Origin: an uncultured Actinoplanes sp.
GTDB taxonomy: Bacteria > Actinomycetota > Actinomycetes > Mycobacteriales > Micromonosporaceae
Length of the DNA: 14,062 bases
Assembly: GCA_934667465.1 (NCBI GenBank)
Contig: CAKUMG010000058.1
Span: 1 to 14,062, forward strand
Reading direction: 5' to 3'
The translations under genes were made by a program, and so were the position numbers. The notes beneath the pieces are model-generated. The model was not told where the DNA came from, searched no databases, and was given only the letters and a program-made list of their open reading frames with translations. Positions 7,042-13,481 of this stretch are shown here, in pieces (positions within the stretch are counted from its first letter, which is position 1; every line of letters starts with the position of its first letter).

Positions 7042-7677
7042 CTACCCGATTCGCCTACGGTAGGCGATCAGATCCTTGATGGAGATCATCGTGAGCTGAC
7101 GGCCGGCACAGAAGGTCCGCAACTGCGGAACTCGCATCATGGTGCCGTCGGCGTTCGCGATCTCGCAGATGACACCCGCGGGCACAAGCCCCGCCAGCCT
7201 CGCCAGATCCACGGCGGCCTCGGTGTGTCCAGGGCGCTCCAGCACCCCGCCCGCAAGCGCCCGCAGAGGGAAGACATGCCCCGGCCGGACCAGGTCGGCG
7301 GCCTGAGTGCCACTGTCGGCGAGCAGCCGGATGGTATGTGCACGATCGGCCGCCGAGATCCCGGTCGTGATGCCGTCACGTGCGTCGACCGAGACGGTGA
7401 ACGCCGTTCTGTGCCGTTCGGTGTTCCGGTCGACCATGTCGTGGATGTCCAGGCGATCCAGCATCTCGGACGTCATCGGCGCGCAGATCAGTCCGCGGCA
7501 CTGCGTCATCATGAACGCGATCACTTCCGGCGTGATCCACTCGGCGGCGATGACGAGGTCGCCCTCGTTCTCCCGGCCGGCATCGTCGACTACGACCACC
7601 GGGCGGCCGGCCGCGATGTCCGCAACGGCCCGCTCAACGGTGTCCAGGACAATCGGATCGAGTTCTGCTGTCGACAT
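7042..7677 (-). CDS. ribB: 3,4-dihydroxy-2-butanone 4-phosphate synthase, monofunctional
   Basis: Cytoplasmic enzyme of 211 aa that converts ribulose 5-phosphate to 3,4-dihydroxy-2-butanone 4-phosphate plus formate, the four-carbon precursor of riboflavin. Hallmarks: the acidic loop [15 protein letters not shown], the substrate-contact motif [30 protein letters not shown] and AGVICEI. It ends where E. coli RibB ends, so there is no fused RibA (GTP cyclohydrolase II) domain, unlike the RibBA fusion usual in actinomycetes. I chose the ATG at 7677, which has GAAGG seven bases upstream, over the in-frame GTG at 7695 that would place this ribosome site inside the gene. The leader carries an FMN riboswitch whose downstream part can pair with GAAGG. 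No other riboflavin genes are in the window, so this is probably a supplementary copy. Confidence 0.95.
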   Translation of the reverse strand: MSTAELDPIVLDTVERAVADIAAGRPVVVVDDAGRENEGDLVIAAEWITPEVIAFMMTQCRGLICAPMTSEMLDRLDIHDMVDRNTERHRTAFTVSVDARDGITTGISAADRAHTIRLLADSGTQAADLVRPGHVFPLRALAGGVLERPGHTEAAVDLARLAGLVPAGVICEIANADGTMMRVPQLRTFCAGRQLTMISIKDLIAYRRRIG

Positions 7678-7684
7678 CTGCTCG

Positions 7685-7774
7685 CCTTCGCGCACGTCGG
7701 ATACGCTGAGCGGGGAAGCCCGCGGCAGGAGACGAGAACGGACGACGGCAGCCGTCCATACATCGGCGCGAAAG
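7685..7774 (-). promoter_or_regulatory. Riboswitch expression platform: anti-Shine-Dalgarno pairing before ribB
   Basis: On the minus strand CTTTCGCGC (7766-7774) can pair over nine positions, one of them G-U, with GCGCGAAGG (7685-7693), which contains the ribB ribosome site GAAGG. This suggests translational control: FMN binding would favour sequestration of the ribosome site. A hairpin GACGG-CTG-CCGTC is also present between the two. It could belong to an alternative structure, but lacks a U-tract. Confidence 0.6.
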
Positions 7775-7804
7775 CCGCACGTAAGCAGCAGACGAACCGG
7801 CTCC

Positions 7805-7952
7805 CGCGCGCTGTACTTCCATCCGGACTCTCACCGTCGGCCCCGGAGTTTCACCGGGTCCACCGGCCGATGGCGTCGACCGGGTCGCGGGCTGTCGGCC
7901 ACGAAGCCGAGTCACCGCCGGTTCGGAATTTCACCGATCCCGCAAGCGCGTG
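7805..7952 (-). promoter_or_regulatory. FMN riboswitch (RFN element)
   Basis: Upstream of ribB on the minus strand the conserved blocks occur in order: GGTGAAATTCCGAACCGGCGGT, split here as GGTGAAATTCCG then AACCGGCGGTGA; then GACAGCCCGCGA; then CCGGTGAAACTCCGG; then GGCCGACGGTGAGAGTCCGG; then ATGGAAG. The closing stem P1 can form from GCGCT (7945-7949) and AGCGC (7808-7812). FMN binding lowers riboflavin gene expression. The remaining DNA up to 8121 (7953-8121) shows no gene I recognise and should carry the promoter, which I could not place confidently. Confidence 0.95.
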
Positions 7953-8121
7953 GTGGGTTGTGATCCCAAGCATGGCACAACAGATCCACCGGCGAGCAGT
8001 GGGGAGTATTACGGAATTCCGTGGCAGAGGCGACCGCCAAGCCTCGCCCTGCCCGCCGACTTCGCGCCCGGCCGAGCGGTGGTCATCAAGTTCGCGCGAG
8101 CAGCGCGGCCGGCGGCGCTGC

Positions 8122-8870
8122 TTACTCTGTGGCGGGTAGCGCTTCGGAGTCCGGCGCAACACGGGCGCTCGACTCGCGCGCTACGAGATGTGGGCGAATC
8201 ACCTGACGGGCGACGCGCTTGCCCGTGGTGATGCGTTCAACCAGCATTCGGAAGCCGGCCCGGCCGAGTTCGATGAAGTCCATCCAGACGGTTGTCAGCG
8301 GTGGTGCGAAATGGCGGGCGTCGGGCATGTCGTCCACCCCGGCGATCGAATAGTCGGCCGGCGCGACCAAGCCGCGGCACCGCAGAGCGTTCATGCAGCC
8401 CAGGGCCACCTGATCGTTACCGCTGAAGACTGCCGGGAAGTCCTGTACGTCGACGCCGGAGCCGGCCTCGAATCCGGACTGGGCGGACCAGTCGCCCCGA
8501 AGAACCGGAAGGGGCGCGGCGTTCACCTCGGCCAGGGCGACGCGGTAGCCGCGTTCCCGGTCCTGCGCCTCATTGACCTGGGGGCCCGGTGATGTGCAAT
8601 ATCCGCCGGTGTCCCAGCTCGACCAGGTGTCGTGTGGCCAAGAGCGCGGCCTCGTAGGAGTCGACCGTCGCCGAGTCCGCGTTCGGCCACGAGTGTCCGG
8701 AGAGTATGACGACCGGCACCGTTTCCCAGACTCGTTGGAGGGCGCCCTCGATACCCGGGTGAGGCGATGAGATGAGGATGCCGTCCACTCGGGCGCGCAG
8801 GAACCGGTCGACGGCTTCATGGGCTGTGCAACTCTCGGCCCGCCAGCCTTACGACCTTCCCGCCCTGCTC
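8122..8870 (-). pseudogene. LacI-family regulator remnant, frameshifted and lacking its DNA-binding domain
   Basis: Two minus-strand frames together give most of a LacI-type effector domain. Frame one carries AHEAVDRFLRARVDGILISS, then VPVVILSGHSWPNAD, then HLVELGHRRILHITGPP. Frame two continues QVNEAQDRERGYRVALAEV, then FPAVFSGNDQVALG-CMNALR, then YSIAGVDDMPDARHFAPPLTTVWMD, and ends in RPHLVARESS. The switch is at a run of five G (plus strand 8580-8584): removing one base joins the frames. A second shift is needed near 8825 to connect KLREQGGKVVRLAG upstream. No helix-turn-helix is visible before that. The homopolymer shift could be a sequencing error, but the missing N-terminus still makes the gene non-functional as a regulator. 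Confidence 0.85.
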
Positions 8871-9015
8871 CCGGAGCTTGGTCACTTCAGTAGCTATTCA
8901 CGGGTCGTCGGCCCGTGCGACGACGACCCACGGGGCCCGGCACTCGGAAAGCGTTGGCTCCATCCCCATGATCCTTCCAGCCCGAAAGCGAGCGGAGGGG
9001 CCGGCGCGAACGAGT

Positions 9016-9246
9016 GAGCCGCCCCGACAACCAGGCGGCGAACTCGGCAGCGACGCTGCCGTCCTGGCCGATCGCTGCCTCGCCATAGGCCTTGTGCGCT
9101 TCGGCTTCCGCGTCTTCGGCGGCGGATTTGTTCGGGAAGCCTCGTCGCTTGTGCTGGCGTCGTTTCCCGTCGTCACCGGCGGGCAGGTCGATGACGAAGA
9201 ACCAGTAGGTCTTGCGGTTGGCGATCTGGTACGAGCCGACGGTCAT
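9016..9246 (-). pseudogene. Tyrosine integrase, N-terminal stub
   Basis: From an ATG at 9246 with GGAGGG four bases upstream, about 77 codons resemble the arm-binding N-terminus of actinomycete tyrosine integrases: GSYQIANRKTYWFFVIDLP, then KRRQHKRRGFPNKSAAED, then a start of the core-binding domain at VAAEFAAWLSGR. The frame then turns Arg-rich and ends at 8887 with no catalytic domain; the R..HxxR..Y residues are absent. It lies just left of the tRNA-Pro fragment, where an integrase of a tRNA-targeting element would sit. It is therefore probably the leftover of an older element at the same site. DNA from 8871 to 9015 holds no gene I recognise. Confidence 0.7.
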
Positions 9247-9256
9247 GGGACCCTCC

Positions 9257-9320
9257 GTGGTCACAGAGCTTGGCTGACCTCATCCACGGTAGGCCCGTCT
9301 GTGACCACGCCCGTGACCAC
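9257..9320. repeat. GTGACCAC repeats, one pair as 11-bp inverted repeat
   Basis: GTGGTCACAGA (9257-9267) and TCTGTGACCAC (9298-9308) are perfect reverse complements 30 bp apart. A further GTGACCAC lies at 9313-9320, 12 bp from the preceding copy in direct orientation. They lie between the integrase stub and the tRNA fragment, where integrase arm-type or excisionase sites are expected. That role is inference. Confidence 0.7.
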
Positions 9321-9364
9321 AAGATCCACTAGAGCGATCTTGGAAGCACGATGTCAGTCTATAG

Positions 9365-9400
9365 AAAAAGCAGCTGACCAGGACTTTCGTCCTCATCAGC
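9365..9400 (-). terminator. Rho-independent terminator behind the tRNA-Pro 3' fragment
   Basis: On the minus strand a stem GCTGA-TG-AGGAC, loop GAAA, GTCCT-GG-TCAGC (one G-U pair and one G-G mismatch) is followed by TGC and five T. It starts 13 bases after the CCA end of the tRNA fragment. It is therefore placed as the natural terminator of the tRNA-Pro gene. Confidence 0.8.
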
Positions 9401-9413
9401 GGCTTCAAAACAC

Positions 9414-9459
9414 TGGTCGGGCTGACAGGATTTGAACCTGCGACCCCTTGACCCCCAGG
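9414..9459 (-). other. Attachment site: 3' part of a tRNA-Pro(GGG) gene
   Basis: On the minus strand the sequence runs from the anticodon loop (CTGGGGG) through the 3' anticodon stem TCAAG and the T-arm GCAGG-TTCAAAT-CCTGT. It continues to the acceptor strand CAGCCCG, discriminator A and encoded CCA. The 5' half is missing: nothing complementary to CTTGA or CAGCCCG lies at the proper place on the right. Such 3' duplicates are made when an integrative element recombines into a tRNA gene. Because the tRNA end points left and its terminator lies left, the element should extend to the right, with the intact tRNA at its far end. Confidence 0.85.
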
Positions 9460-9553
9460 CCATTGTGGACGGCGCTTGTGCACGTCAAGCGCGATGCGCG
9501 ACATTCACGAGGATGTCAAGTGTGCAGGTCTGGGTACGAGCGTGCATAGCGTG

Positions 9554-9591
9554 TGGTCCCCATATGGTCCCCGCACGACTTGCTGGACCCC
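9554..9591 (+). repeat. TGGTCCCC direct repeats inside the element end
   Basis: TGGTCCCC occurs at 9554-9561 and 9565-9572, exactly 11 bp apart (one helical turn). A variant TGGACCCC lies at 9584-9591. They are about 100 bp inside the attachment site and may be integrase arm-binding sites. The rest of 9460-9636 contains no recognisable gene. Confidence 0.55.
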
Positions 9592-9636
9592 GTCACACAA
9601 CCTCTACCCGCTCAGCGCTGACACAACGCCGCCTGC

Positions 9637-11415
9637 TTAGCGCTTGCTCGCAGTCTTCACCCTCTCCAGCAAAGCCTCTTGGCTACGCCTGCTTCTAACG
9701 TCGTCCTTACGCAGGCTTCGACCTTCGGCGAGCACCTGACTGAACTGTTCCGCAGCCAACGCTATCGCGGACGCAATCGCGGCCTCAATTTTCTCCGAGA
9801 ACGCTTTGTCAGAGATACGAAAACTAAGCTTCTTTGGATTCTTGAGCGCCTTGCTCGCATCCAAATCGCTAGACTCAAAAATCGAGACGATGCCTGGATT
9901 CACGAGCGCAGAAACCATCATGGCGATGTGGTATTTGGCGGCCTTCAACGTCGTAGATTCCGGTGTCCTCGCAAAGTACCTGTCAATGCGATAGATAATC
10001 CAGGCTGCATAGTAGTACGTTTCTACAGGGTATTCTCCCCATACAAAAGACCCTTCGACTTCAAAGTCTTTTGGGGATCCGATTGCGCGGGAGGACTCGC
10101 CGAAAAGGGTTGCGGCAACAGCCCGATTCAGCTCTGGTGTGGTCACTACACGGGTGCGCGCAAAATCGAGCGCCGCCCCACGGCTCTGGCGCTCATAGCG
10201 CAATCCATCCGAGCCGGACTGCCCGAAGTATTCTTCGACATTCTTAGCTACTTGAGAACTAGCTTGGATGTCTGTCGAACCAATCGCGGTTTGCAGGTTA
10301 GTCGCGATAGAAACGCTTGTTCGGACGTCCGGGTCGTTAGAACTCACAATTTTGACTGGGATCCAAAGGTTAGACAACAAGTGAGAAGCATTTTTCACCT
10401 CGTCCGTCTCTGACCAACGGATGAGCTGGTGACTTGTTTGCCCGCCATTGACGATCTGGTATCCGGAGATGAAGAATCTATCGCCATTCCCACGAAGCTC
10501 GGTGGCAATAATAGTCAAGCCATTGTTTAGAAAAGGAAAGTGTTCACGTTCGTTTGATCTCAAAGTTCCCATGATCCGGCTATTCACCGGGTTGTGAGGC
10601 CCGAGGTCGAGTCGCACGTTGTCGTCGAAGATACCAGCGCGCGCTTCACCAAATTCATCTTTGAGCAGCTTCATGATCTCGGTGGCAGATATGAGGCCGA
10701 TGTAGGCCTCACTGACCCTATCTGTTGCCGGGATCGTTTGTCGTTTCTCGAAGTTGAACTGAACGTTTTGGGGTCCGTGACGCTCTTTTTGTTTAGCAGC
10801 GAGCTTCTCGTGGCCGTGGGTACGGAGTTTGAATCCCTCCGAGTAAACTCCGAACTGACGGATGCGTTCAAGCGCTTCCGTTACCTGAAGCTCAGCCTGT
10901 GCATTCTGGCCATCATTAGGGCTAGTCGTGACATAATAGATCTCTAACGGAATGCGGCTGTCAGCGAACTTGTCGCCGTTTTCCGCTATGCGGTCGATAA
11001 GGATTGCCAAATCAACCAACCTAGGTGGCAGCGTTACAGTGTTGGCCTTCACTGCATACTTTGTCACCGTCTCAACACCGTGAAGGAACTTGGCGATGAG
11101 CTTTGAGTCAAACGACTCGCTTGTCTTAGCCTGGATGAAGATTACCTTTGCAGAATTGGCACCTTGCCCTGCAATTAGTTCGTCGATTTCCTCGGGTTCA
11201 AAGACGACGCGGTTATTAATGACGACTGCGGCGATATCAATGCCTTCGTCATTGCCGCCACCAAGAACTGAACGCTCAATTGAATCAACATCATCACGCA
11301 CGTATGGGAATAGGTAGTTCGCTGCGACGTATCGCTCAAACTTTTCCGACTCGGTTCCCTCGAAGCCGAAGTCACGTGAGAATTTCCCCACGCGCTTGCT
11401 CGTAAGTGTGTGCAT
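9637..11415 (-). CDS. AIPR-family protein, putative phage-defence factor with nuclease-like N-terminus
   Basis: Protein of 592 aa, predicted cytoplasmic. The AIPR (abortive infection phage resistance) signature is clear: FLNNGLTIIA (residues 295-304) followed by GYQIVNGGQTS (318-328). The N-terminal part has GGGNDEGIDI (D56, E57, D60) and IFIQAK (Q95, K97), spaced like a PD-(D/E)XK nuclease core of the QxK type. Nuclease activity is inferred, not shown. GAGGAGGG lies just before the ATG at 11415. Base composition is close to half G+C by eye, with many A/T-ending codons, in contrast to its G+C-rich neighbours. This suggests recent acquisition. It is the first gene inside the tRNA-Pro boundary, a usual place for cargo. 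Family members are associated with phage resistance in other bacteria; the mechanism is not established. Confidence 0.85.
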   Translation of the reverse strand: MHTLTSKRVGKFSRDFGFEGTESEKFERYVAANYLFPYVRDDVDSIERSVLGGGNDEGIDIAAVVINNRVVFEPEEIDELIAGQGANSAKVIFIQAKTSESFDSKLIAKFLHGVETVTKYAVKANTVTLPPRLVDLAILIDRIAENGDKFADSRIPLEIYYVTTSPNDGQNAQAELQVTEALERIRQFGVYSEGFKLRTHGHEKLAAKQKERHGPQNVQFNFEKRQTIPATDRVSEAYIGLISATEIMKLLKDEFGEARAGIFDDNVRLDLGPHNPVNSRIMGTLRSNEREHFPFLNNGLTIIATELRGNGDRFFISGYQIVNGGQTSHQLIRWSETDEVKNASHLLSNLWIPVKIVSSNDPDVRTSVSIATNLQTAIGSTDIQASSQVAKNVEEYFGQSGSDGLRYERQSRGAALDFARTRVVTTPELNRAVAATLFGESSRAIGSPKDFEVEGSFVWGEYPVETYYYAAWIIYRIDRYFARTPESTTLKAAKYHIAMMVSALVNPGIVSIFESSDLDASKALKNPKKLSFRISDKAFSEKIEAAIASAIALAAEQFSQVLAEGRSLRKDDVRSRRSQEALLERVKTASKR

Positions 11416-11504
11416 CAGCCCTCCTCATGAGTTACTAACCTCGCCCTTCAGTAGGGCTGACGGTGAGGATTTCAGGGTACTTGACGTGCCATCCGCCGCT
11501 GACA

Positions 11505-11739
11505 GTGACTCACGCGGGGCGGACCGTAACACCGGTGGTGCTGCTCGGTCAGCCACCTCGGCGACACGGGTGACAGCGGTGACACTCCCCCGCAGTGCCT
11601 GGTCAAGGTCCCAGCCCCGTTGAGCGGCATCCCGGAGCTTCTGAGGCAACCGAGTGACAGCCCGCGGATAGGCTGTCACTCACGTTTTCGCAGCTAGACG
11701 GCCATCGAGTGACGACAGTGACACCAGTGACAGAGTGAC
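11505..11739. repeat. GTGAC pentamer cluster in the 11416-11751 intergenic region
   Basis: GTGAC occurs on the plus strand at 11505, 11570, 11579, 11654, 11709, 11718, 11727 and 11735, and inverted at 11675. The last four are spaced 9, 9 and 8 bp. The intergenic stretch 11416-11751 has no gene I can support; its short frames (such as 11425-11679, minus) resemble nothing I know. The repeats may be iteron-like binding sites, or the decayed end of a gene coding for repeated Val-Thr. Nearer the AIPR gene are a GTTACTAAC palindrome and a small GCCCT/AGGGC hairpin (11443-11457), possibly regulatory. Confidence 0.6.
11652..11681. repeat. Perfect 11-bp inverted repeat
   Basis: GAGTGACAGCC (11652-11662), spacer CGCGGATA, GGCTGTCACTC (11671-11681). 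It sits in the middle of the GTGAC cluster, each arm containing one pentamer. A plus-strand hairpin would be followed by CACGTTTTCG, a weak T-run, so a terminator is possible but not favoured. An origin or operator is equally possible. Confidence 0.8.
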
Positions 11740-11751
11740 GCGGGCAGGCCA

Positions 11752-12300
11752 CTACGCTGCGGGATCGACGGCACCGGGTGCCGCGTAGCACAGCGCCGGA
11801 ATGGTTCGGCCACCGGCAATGTGGTGCAGGGTGCGGCCGAGCAAGACGCAGCCCATTCGTTCGTACATGCTGATGGCGGTACGGTCCTTTTCCATGACAT
11901 CAAAAACCGCTCGCAGGCGCTTTTCCGCAGCGTAAGCGAGTGCGGCCTCGCCGAGCATTCGACCTACACCGCGGCCTCGCGCTTTCGGCCCTACGAAGAG
12001 CCGAGCAAGCACCGCGATCTCTGATTCAGCGGCACCGGTCTGCGCGACGAGCATCTCCACCGCCGCGTCACCGTTTGGCTCGCATACCGCGGCATGCCCA
12101 AGCAGCCCGCCCGTCTCGCCCGCTACGAACGCAGTCATAAGGCCGACCGGGTACATCCATCCCTCGGCATCGGCGACACCTTCTACGGGGTAGCCGTCGA
12201 GGGCGTAGACCTCGCGGAGCAGCGCTGCACATTCGGGCACGTCCGCATCAGTACGTGCGCGAATCTGTACGGCTTCCTGGTCGTTCTGCGAATCTGCCAT
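11752..12300 (-). CDS. GNAT-family N-acetyltransferase
   Basis: Cytoplasmic acetyl-CoA-dependent acetyltransferase of 182 aa, single GNAT domain. Motif A is seen as ARLFVGPKARGRGVGRMLGEAA (residues 99-120), with the pyrophosphate-binding pattern RGRGVG. Motif B follows as RAVFDVMEKDRTAISMYERMG, including the typical Tyr-Glu-Arg-x-Gly end. The substrate cannot be told. It starts two bases after the GntR stop, with GAGGAC inside the end of that gene, so the two are a coupled operon. Such GNAT and regulator pairs are seen in actinomycete plasmids and integrative elements. Whether it modifies a small molecule, a toxin or the regulator is unknown. Confidence 0.9.
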   Translation of the reverse strand: MADSQNDQEAVQIRARTDADVPECAALLREVYALDGYPVEGVADAEGWMYPVGLMTAFVAGETGGLLGHAAVCEPNGDAAVEMLVAQTGAAESEIAVLARLFVGPKARGRGVGRMLGEAALAYAAEKRLRAVFDVMEKDRTAISMYERMGCVLLGRTLHHIAGGRTIPALCYAAPGAVDPAA

Positions 12301-12302
12301 GA

Positions 12303-13082
12303 TCAGTCCTCAATCGGCATTTTGTAATCCAGCCCATTCAAGTCGGCGCGAAGCACGAACCTCGTTACCTCGAATGGCCTTCCCTGGTCATCGATCCCCG
12401 TGTGGAGGACGTCAAGAACCGGAACGCCGTCCGGAACGGCGAGCCCGCTCACTTCCTCAGGTGTTGGCATGCGCGCCGATATCTCTTCACGAATACGTGT
12501 GATCGGATGTCCCAATTCCTCGAAACGGGCGTAGAGGCTACCCTTTCCCATGTTGGCGCTTGTGGCGAGTACCGAACCCTCCGAAATGCTGAACGGGATG
12601 TAGGTAATGCCTACCTGAACTGGCTCGTCGTCGGCGTAGTACCAATTTTCGCGCCGAGTTACAGAGCGGTCTTCGCGACTCAGGCCCAGCCGATCAGCGA
12701 CGTCGTCAGGTGCGTCAACGCGCGTAATCGAAGTGCAATCGACTCGCGCCGTCCGGCCTTGCTTGGTCACCTCAGCTCGATAGGGAGAAAGTCCCGTCGA
12801 TTCGCGCAGCGTGCGCGAGTAACGGTTGCTGCCGAGTCGCAGTAGCGGGCGATGCTGACGAACAAAGACGCCCGCGCCGTGCTTGGCGATCACCAGCCCC
12901 TCGCGTCGGAGCATGTCGATCGCCTCGGCTGCCGTGTTTCGCGCCGTCCCGTACTGCGCGGCTAAGGCTCGTTCGGACGGGAGTTTCTCGCCGGGCTGGT
13001 ACGTCCCGTCCGTGATTTGGTCCCTGAGATCATCTGCGATCCGCCGGCTCGGCGGTCGGCGTTCGCCCTGGTCAGACGTCAC
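12303..13082 (-). CDS. GntR-family (HutC/UTRA type) transcriptional regulator, probable AICE repressor
   Basis: Protein of 259 aa. The N-terminal winged helix has IADDLRDQITDGTYQPGEKLPSERALAAQYGTARNTAAEAIDMLRREGLV (about residues 14-64; shown as the classic GntR pattern with the G-x-KLPSER core). The C-terminal UTRA ligand domain runs from about residue 95 to the end (RRENWYYADDEPVQV, then GRPFEVTRFVLRADLNGLDY). The start is a GTG at 13082 with GAGGAAGG about eight bases upstream. KorSA of pSAM2 belongs to this family and represses replication and transfer genes, which fits the position here beside the divergent DUF6284 and DUF2637 operon. The likely operators are the palindromes in the 13083-13241 intergenic region. 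Confidence 0.92.
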   Translation of the reverse strand: MTSDQGERRPPSRRIADDLRDQITDGTYQPGEKLPSERALAAQYGTARNTAAEAIDMLRREGLVIAKHGAGVFVRQHRPLLRLGSNRYSRTLRESTGLSPYRAEVTKQGRTARVDCTSITRVDAPDDVADRLGLSREDRSVTRRENWYYADDEPVQVGITYIPFSISEGSVLATSANMGKGSLYARFEELGHPITRIREEISARMPTPEEVSGLAVPDGVPVLDVLHTGIDDQGRPFEVTRFVLRADLNGLDYKMPIED

Positions 13083-13138
13083 GTTGTGGCCTTCCTCTTA
13101 CCCCTCAGCTCAGACCTCCGCGGCCATGGTAGCCCAAC

Positions 13139-13217
13139 TGGCTTGGGCCAATTCTTGACACGGCGTCCGCCGATGAACTAGAACTGGCTCAAGCCACTTC
13201 AGTGGCTCAAGCCACTT
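13139..13217. promoter_or_regulatory. Three palindromic operators, probably for the GntR repressor
   Basis: TGGCTCAAGCCACTT occurs at 13185-13199 and again at 13203-13217. Each contains the perfect palindrome TGGCT-CA-AGCCA. A third, weaker copy TGGCTTGGGCCA lies at 13139-13150. They flank the predicted plus-strand promoter: one upstream of the -35, one directly after the -10 and one in the early leader. This fits repression of the DUF6284 operon, with autoregulation of the divergent gntR gene. Confidence 0.75.
13155..13184 (+). promoter_or_regulatory. Predicted promoter of the DUF6284-DUF2637 operon
   Basis: TTGACA (13155-13160), 18-base spacer, TAGAAC (13179-13184). The -35 is a perfect match and the -10 is moderate. 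The operator palindromes lie on both sides, and the next start codon is at 13242. Confidence 0.6.
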
Positions 13218-13241
13218 TCGAGATCGTCCCGGAGGTTACAC

Positions 13242-13481
13242 GTGAGGAAGAACGTCGAAGGCGGGCCGTCGCCGGCCGACCTGTCCGCGATCGAGGCCGA
13301 GTGGCCGCTGATCGAGGCGGAGTTGTCGCTGCTGGACGCCGAGATCGCCAACATCTACGCCGCCGAGCATGGCGGCCCGTCGCCGCTGGACTGGCGGCGT
13401 CTGCGTCGGGCCGAGGCCCGCGTCACCCGCGTTGCCGCCGAGCTGGCCGCGCATCCCGCCGCCCTGCGCGAGGTGGCGTGA
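13242..13481 (+). CDS. DUF6284-like small AICE protein
   Basis: Protein of 79 aa, acidic and largely helical (SAIEAEWPLIEAELSLLDAE, then DWRRLRRAEARVTRVAAELAA). No signal peptide or membrane segment. It resembles the small DUF6284 proteins found next to DUF2637 genes in actinomycete integrative elements; function unknown. The start is a GTG at 13242 with GGAGG at 13231-13235. Its stop overlaps the next ATG as TGATG, so the pair is translationally coupled. Confidence 0.8.
   Translation: MRKNVEGGPSPADLSAIEAEWPLIEAELSLLDAEIANIYAAEHGGPSPLDWRRLRRAEARVTRVAAELAAHPAALREVA

Noticed and set aside
7950..8231. Short plus-strand frames between the riboswitch and the LacI remnant.
   Set aside because: No ribosome site, no family resemblance, and they overlap the LacI remnant in antisense.
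9370..9404. Minus strand CTGATGAG followed by CGAAA looks like a hammerhead ribozyme core.
   Set aside because: There is no stem between the two boxes and no third helix; the same bases form a simple hairpin followed by a T-run, that is, a terminator.
9414..9459. A complete tRNA-Pro gene.
   Set aside because: Only the part from the anticodon loop to CCA is present; the 5' acceptor strand, D-arm and 5' anticodon stem are missing to the right.
9257..9591. Short repeats as a CRISPR array.
   Set aside because: Units are only 8-11 bp with irregular spacing and no cas genes; attachment-site or regulatory repeats fit better.
11425..11679. Minus-strand 84-codon frame as a small gene upstream of the AIPR gene.
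   Set aside because: It runs through the GTGAC repeats and the inverted repeat, has no clear ribosome site and resembles no family I know.
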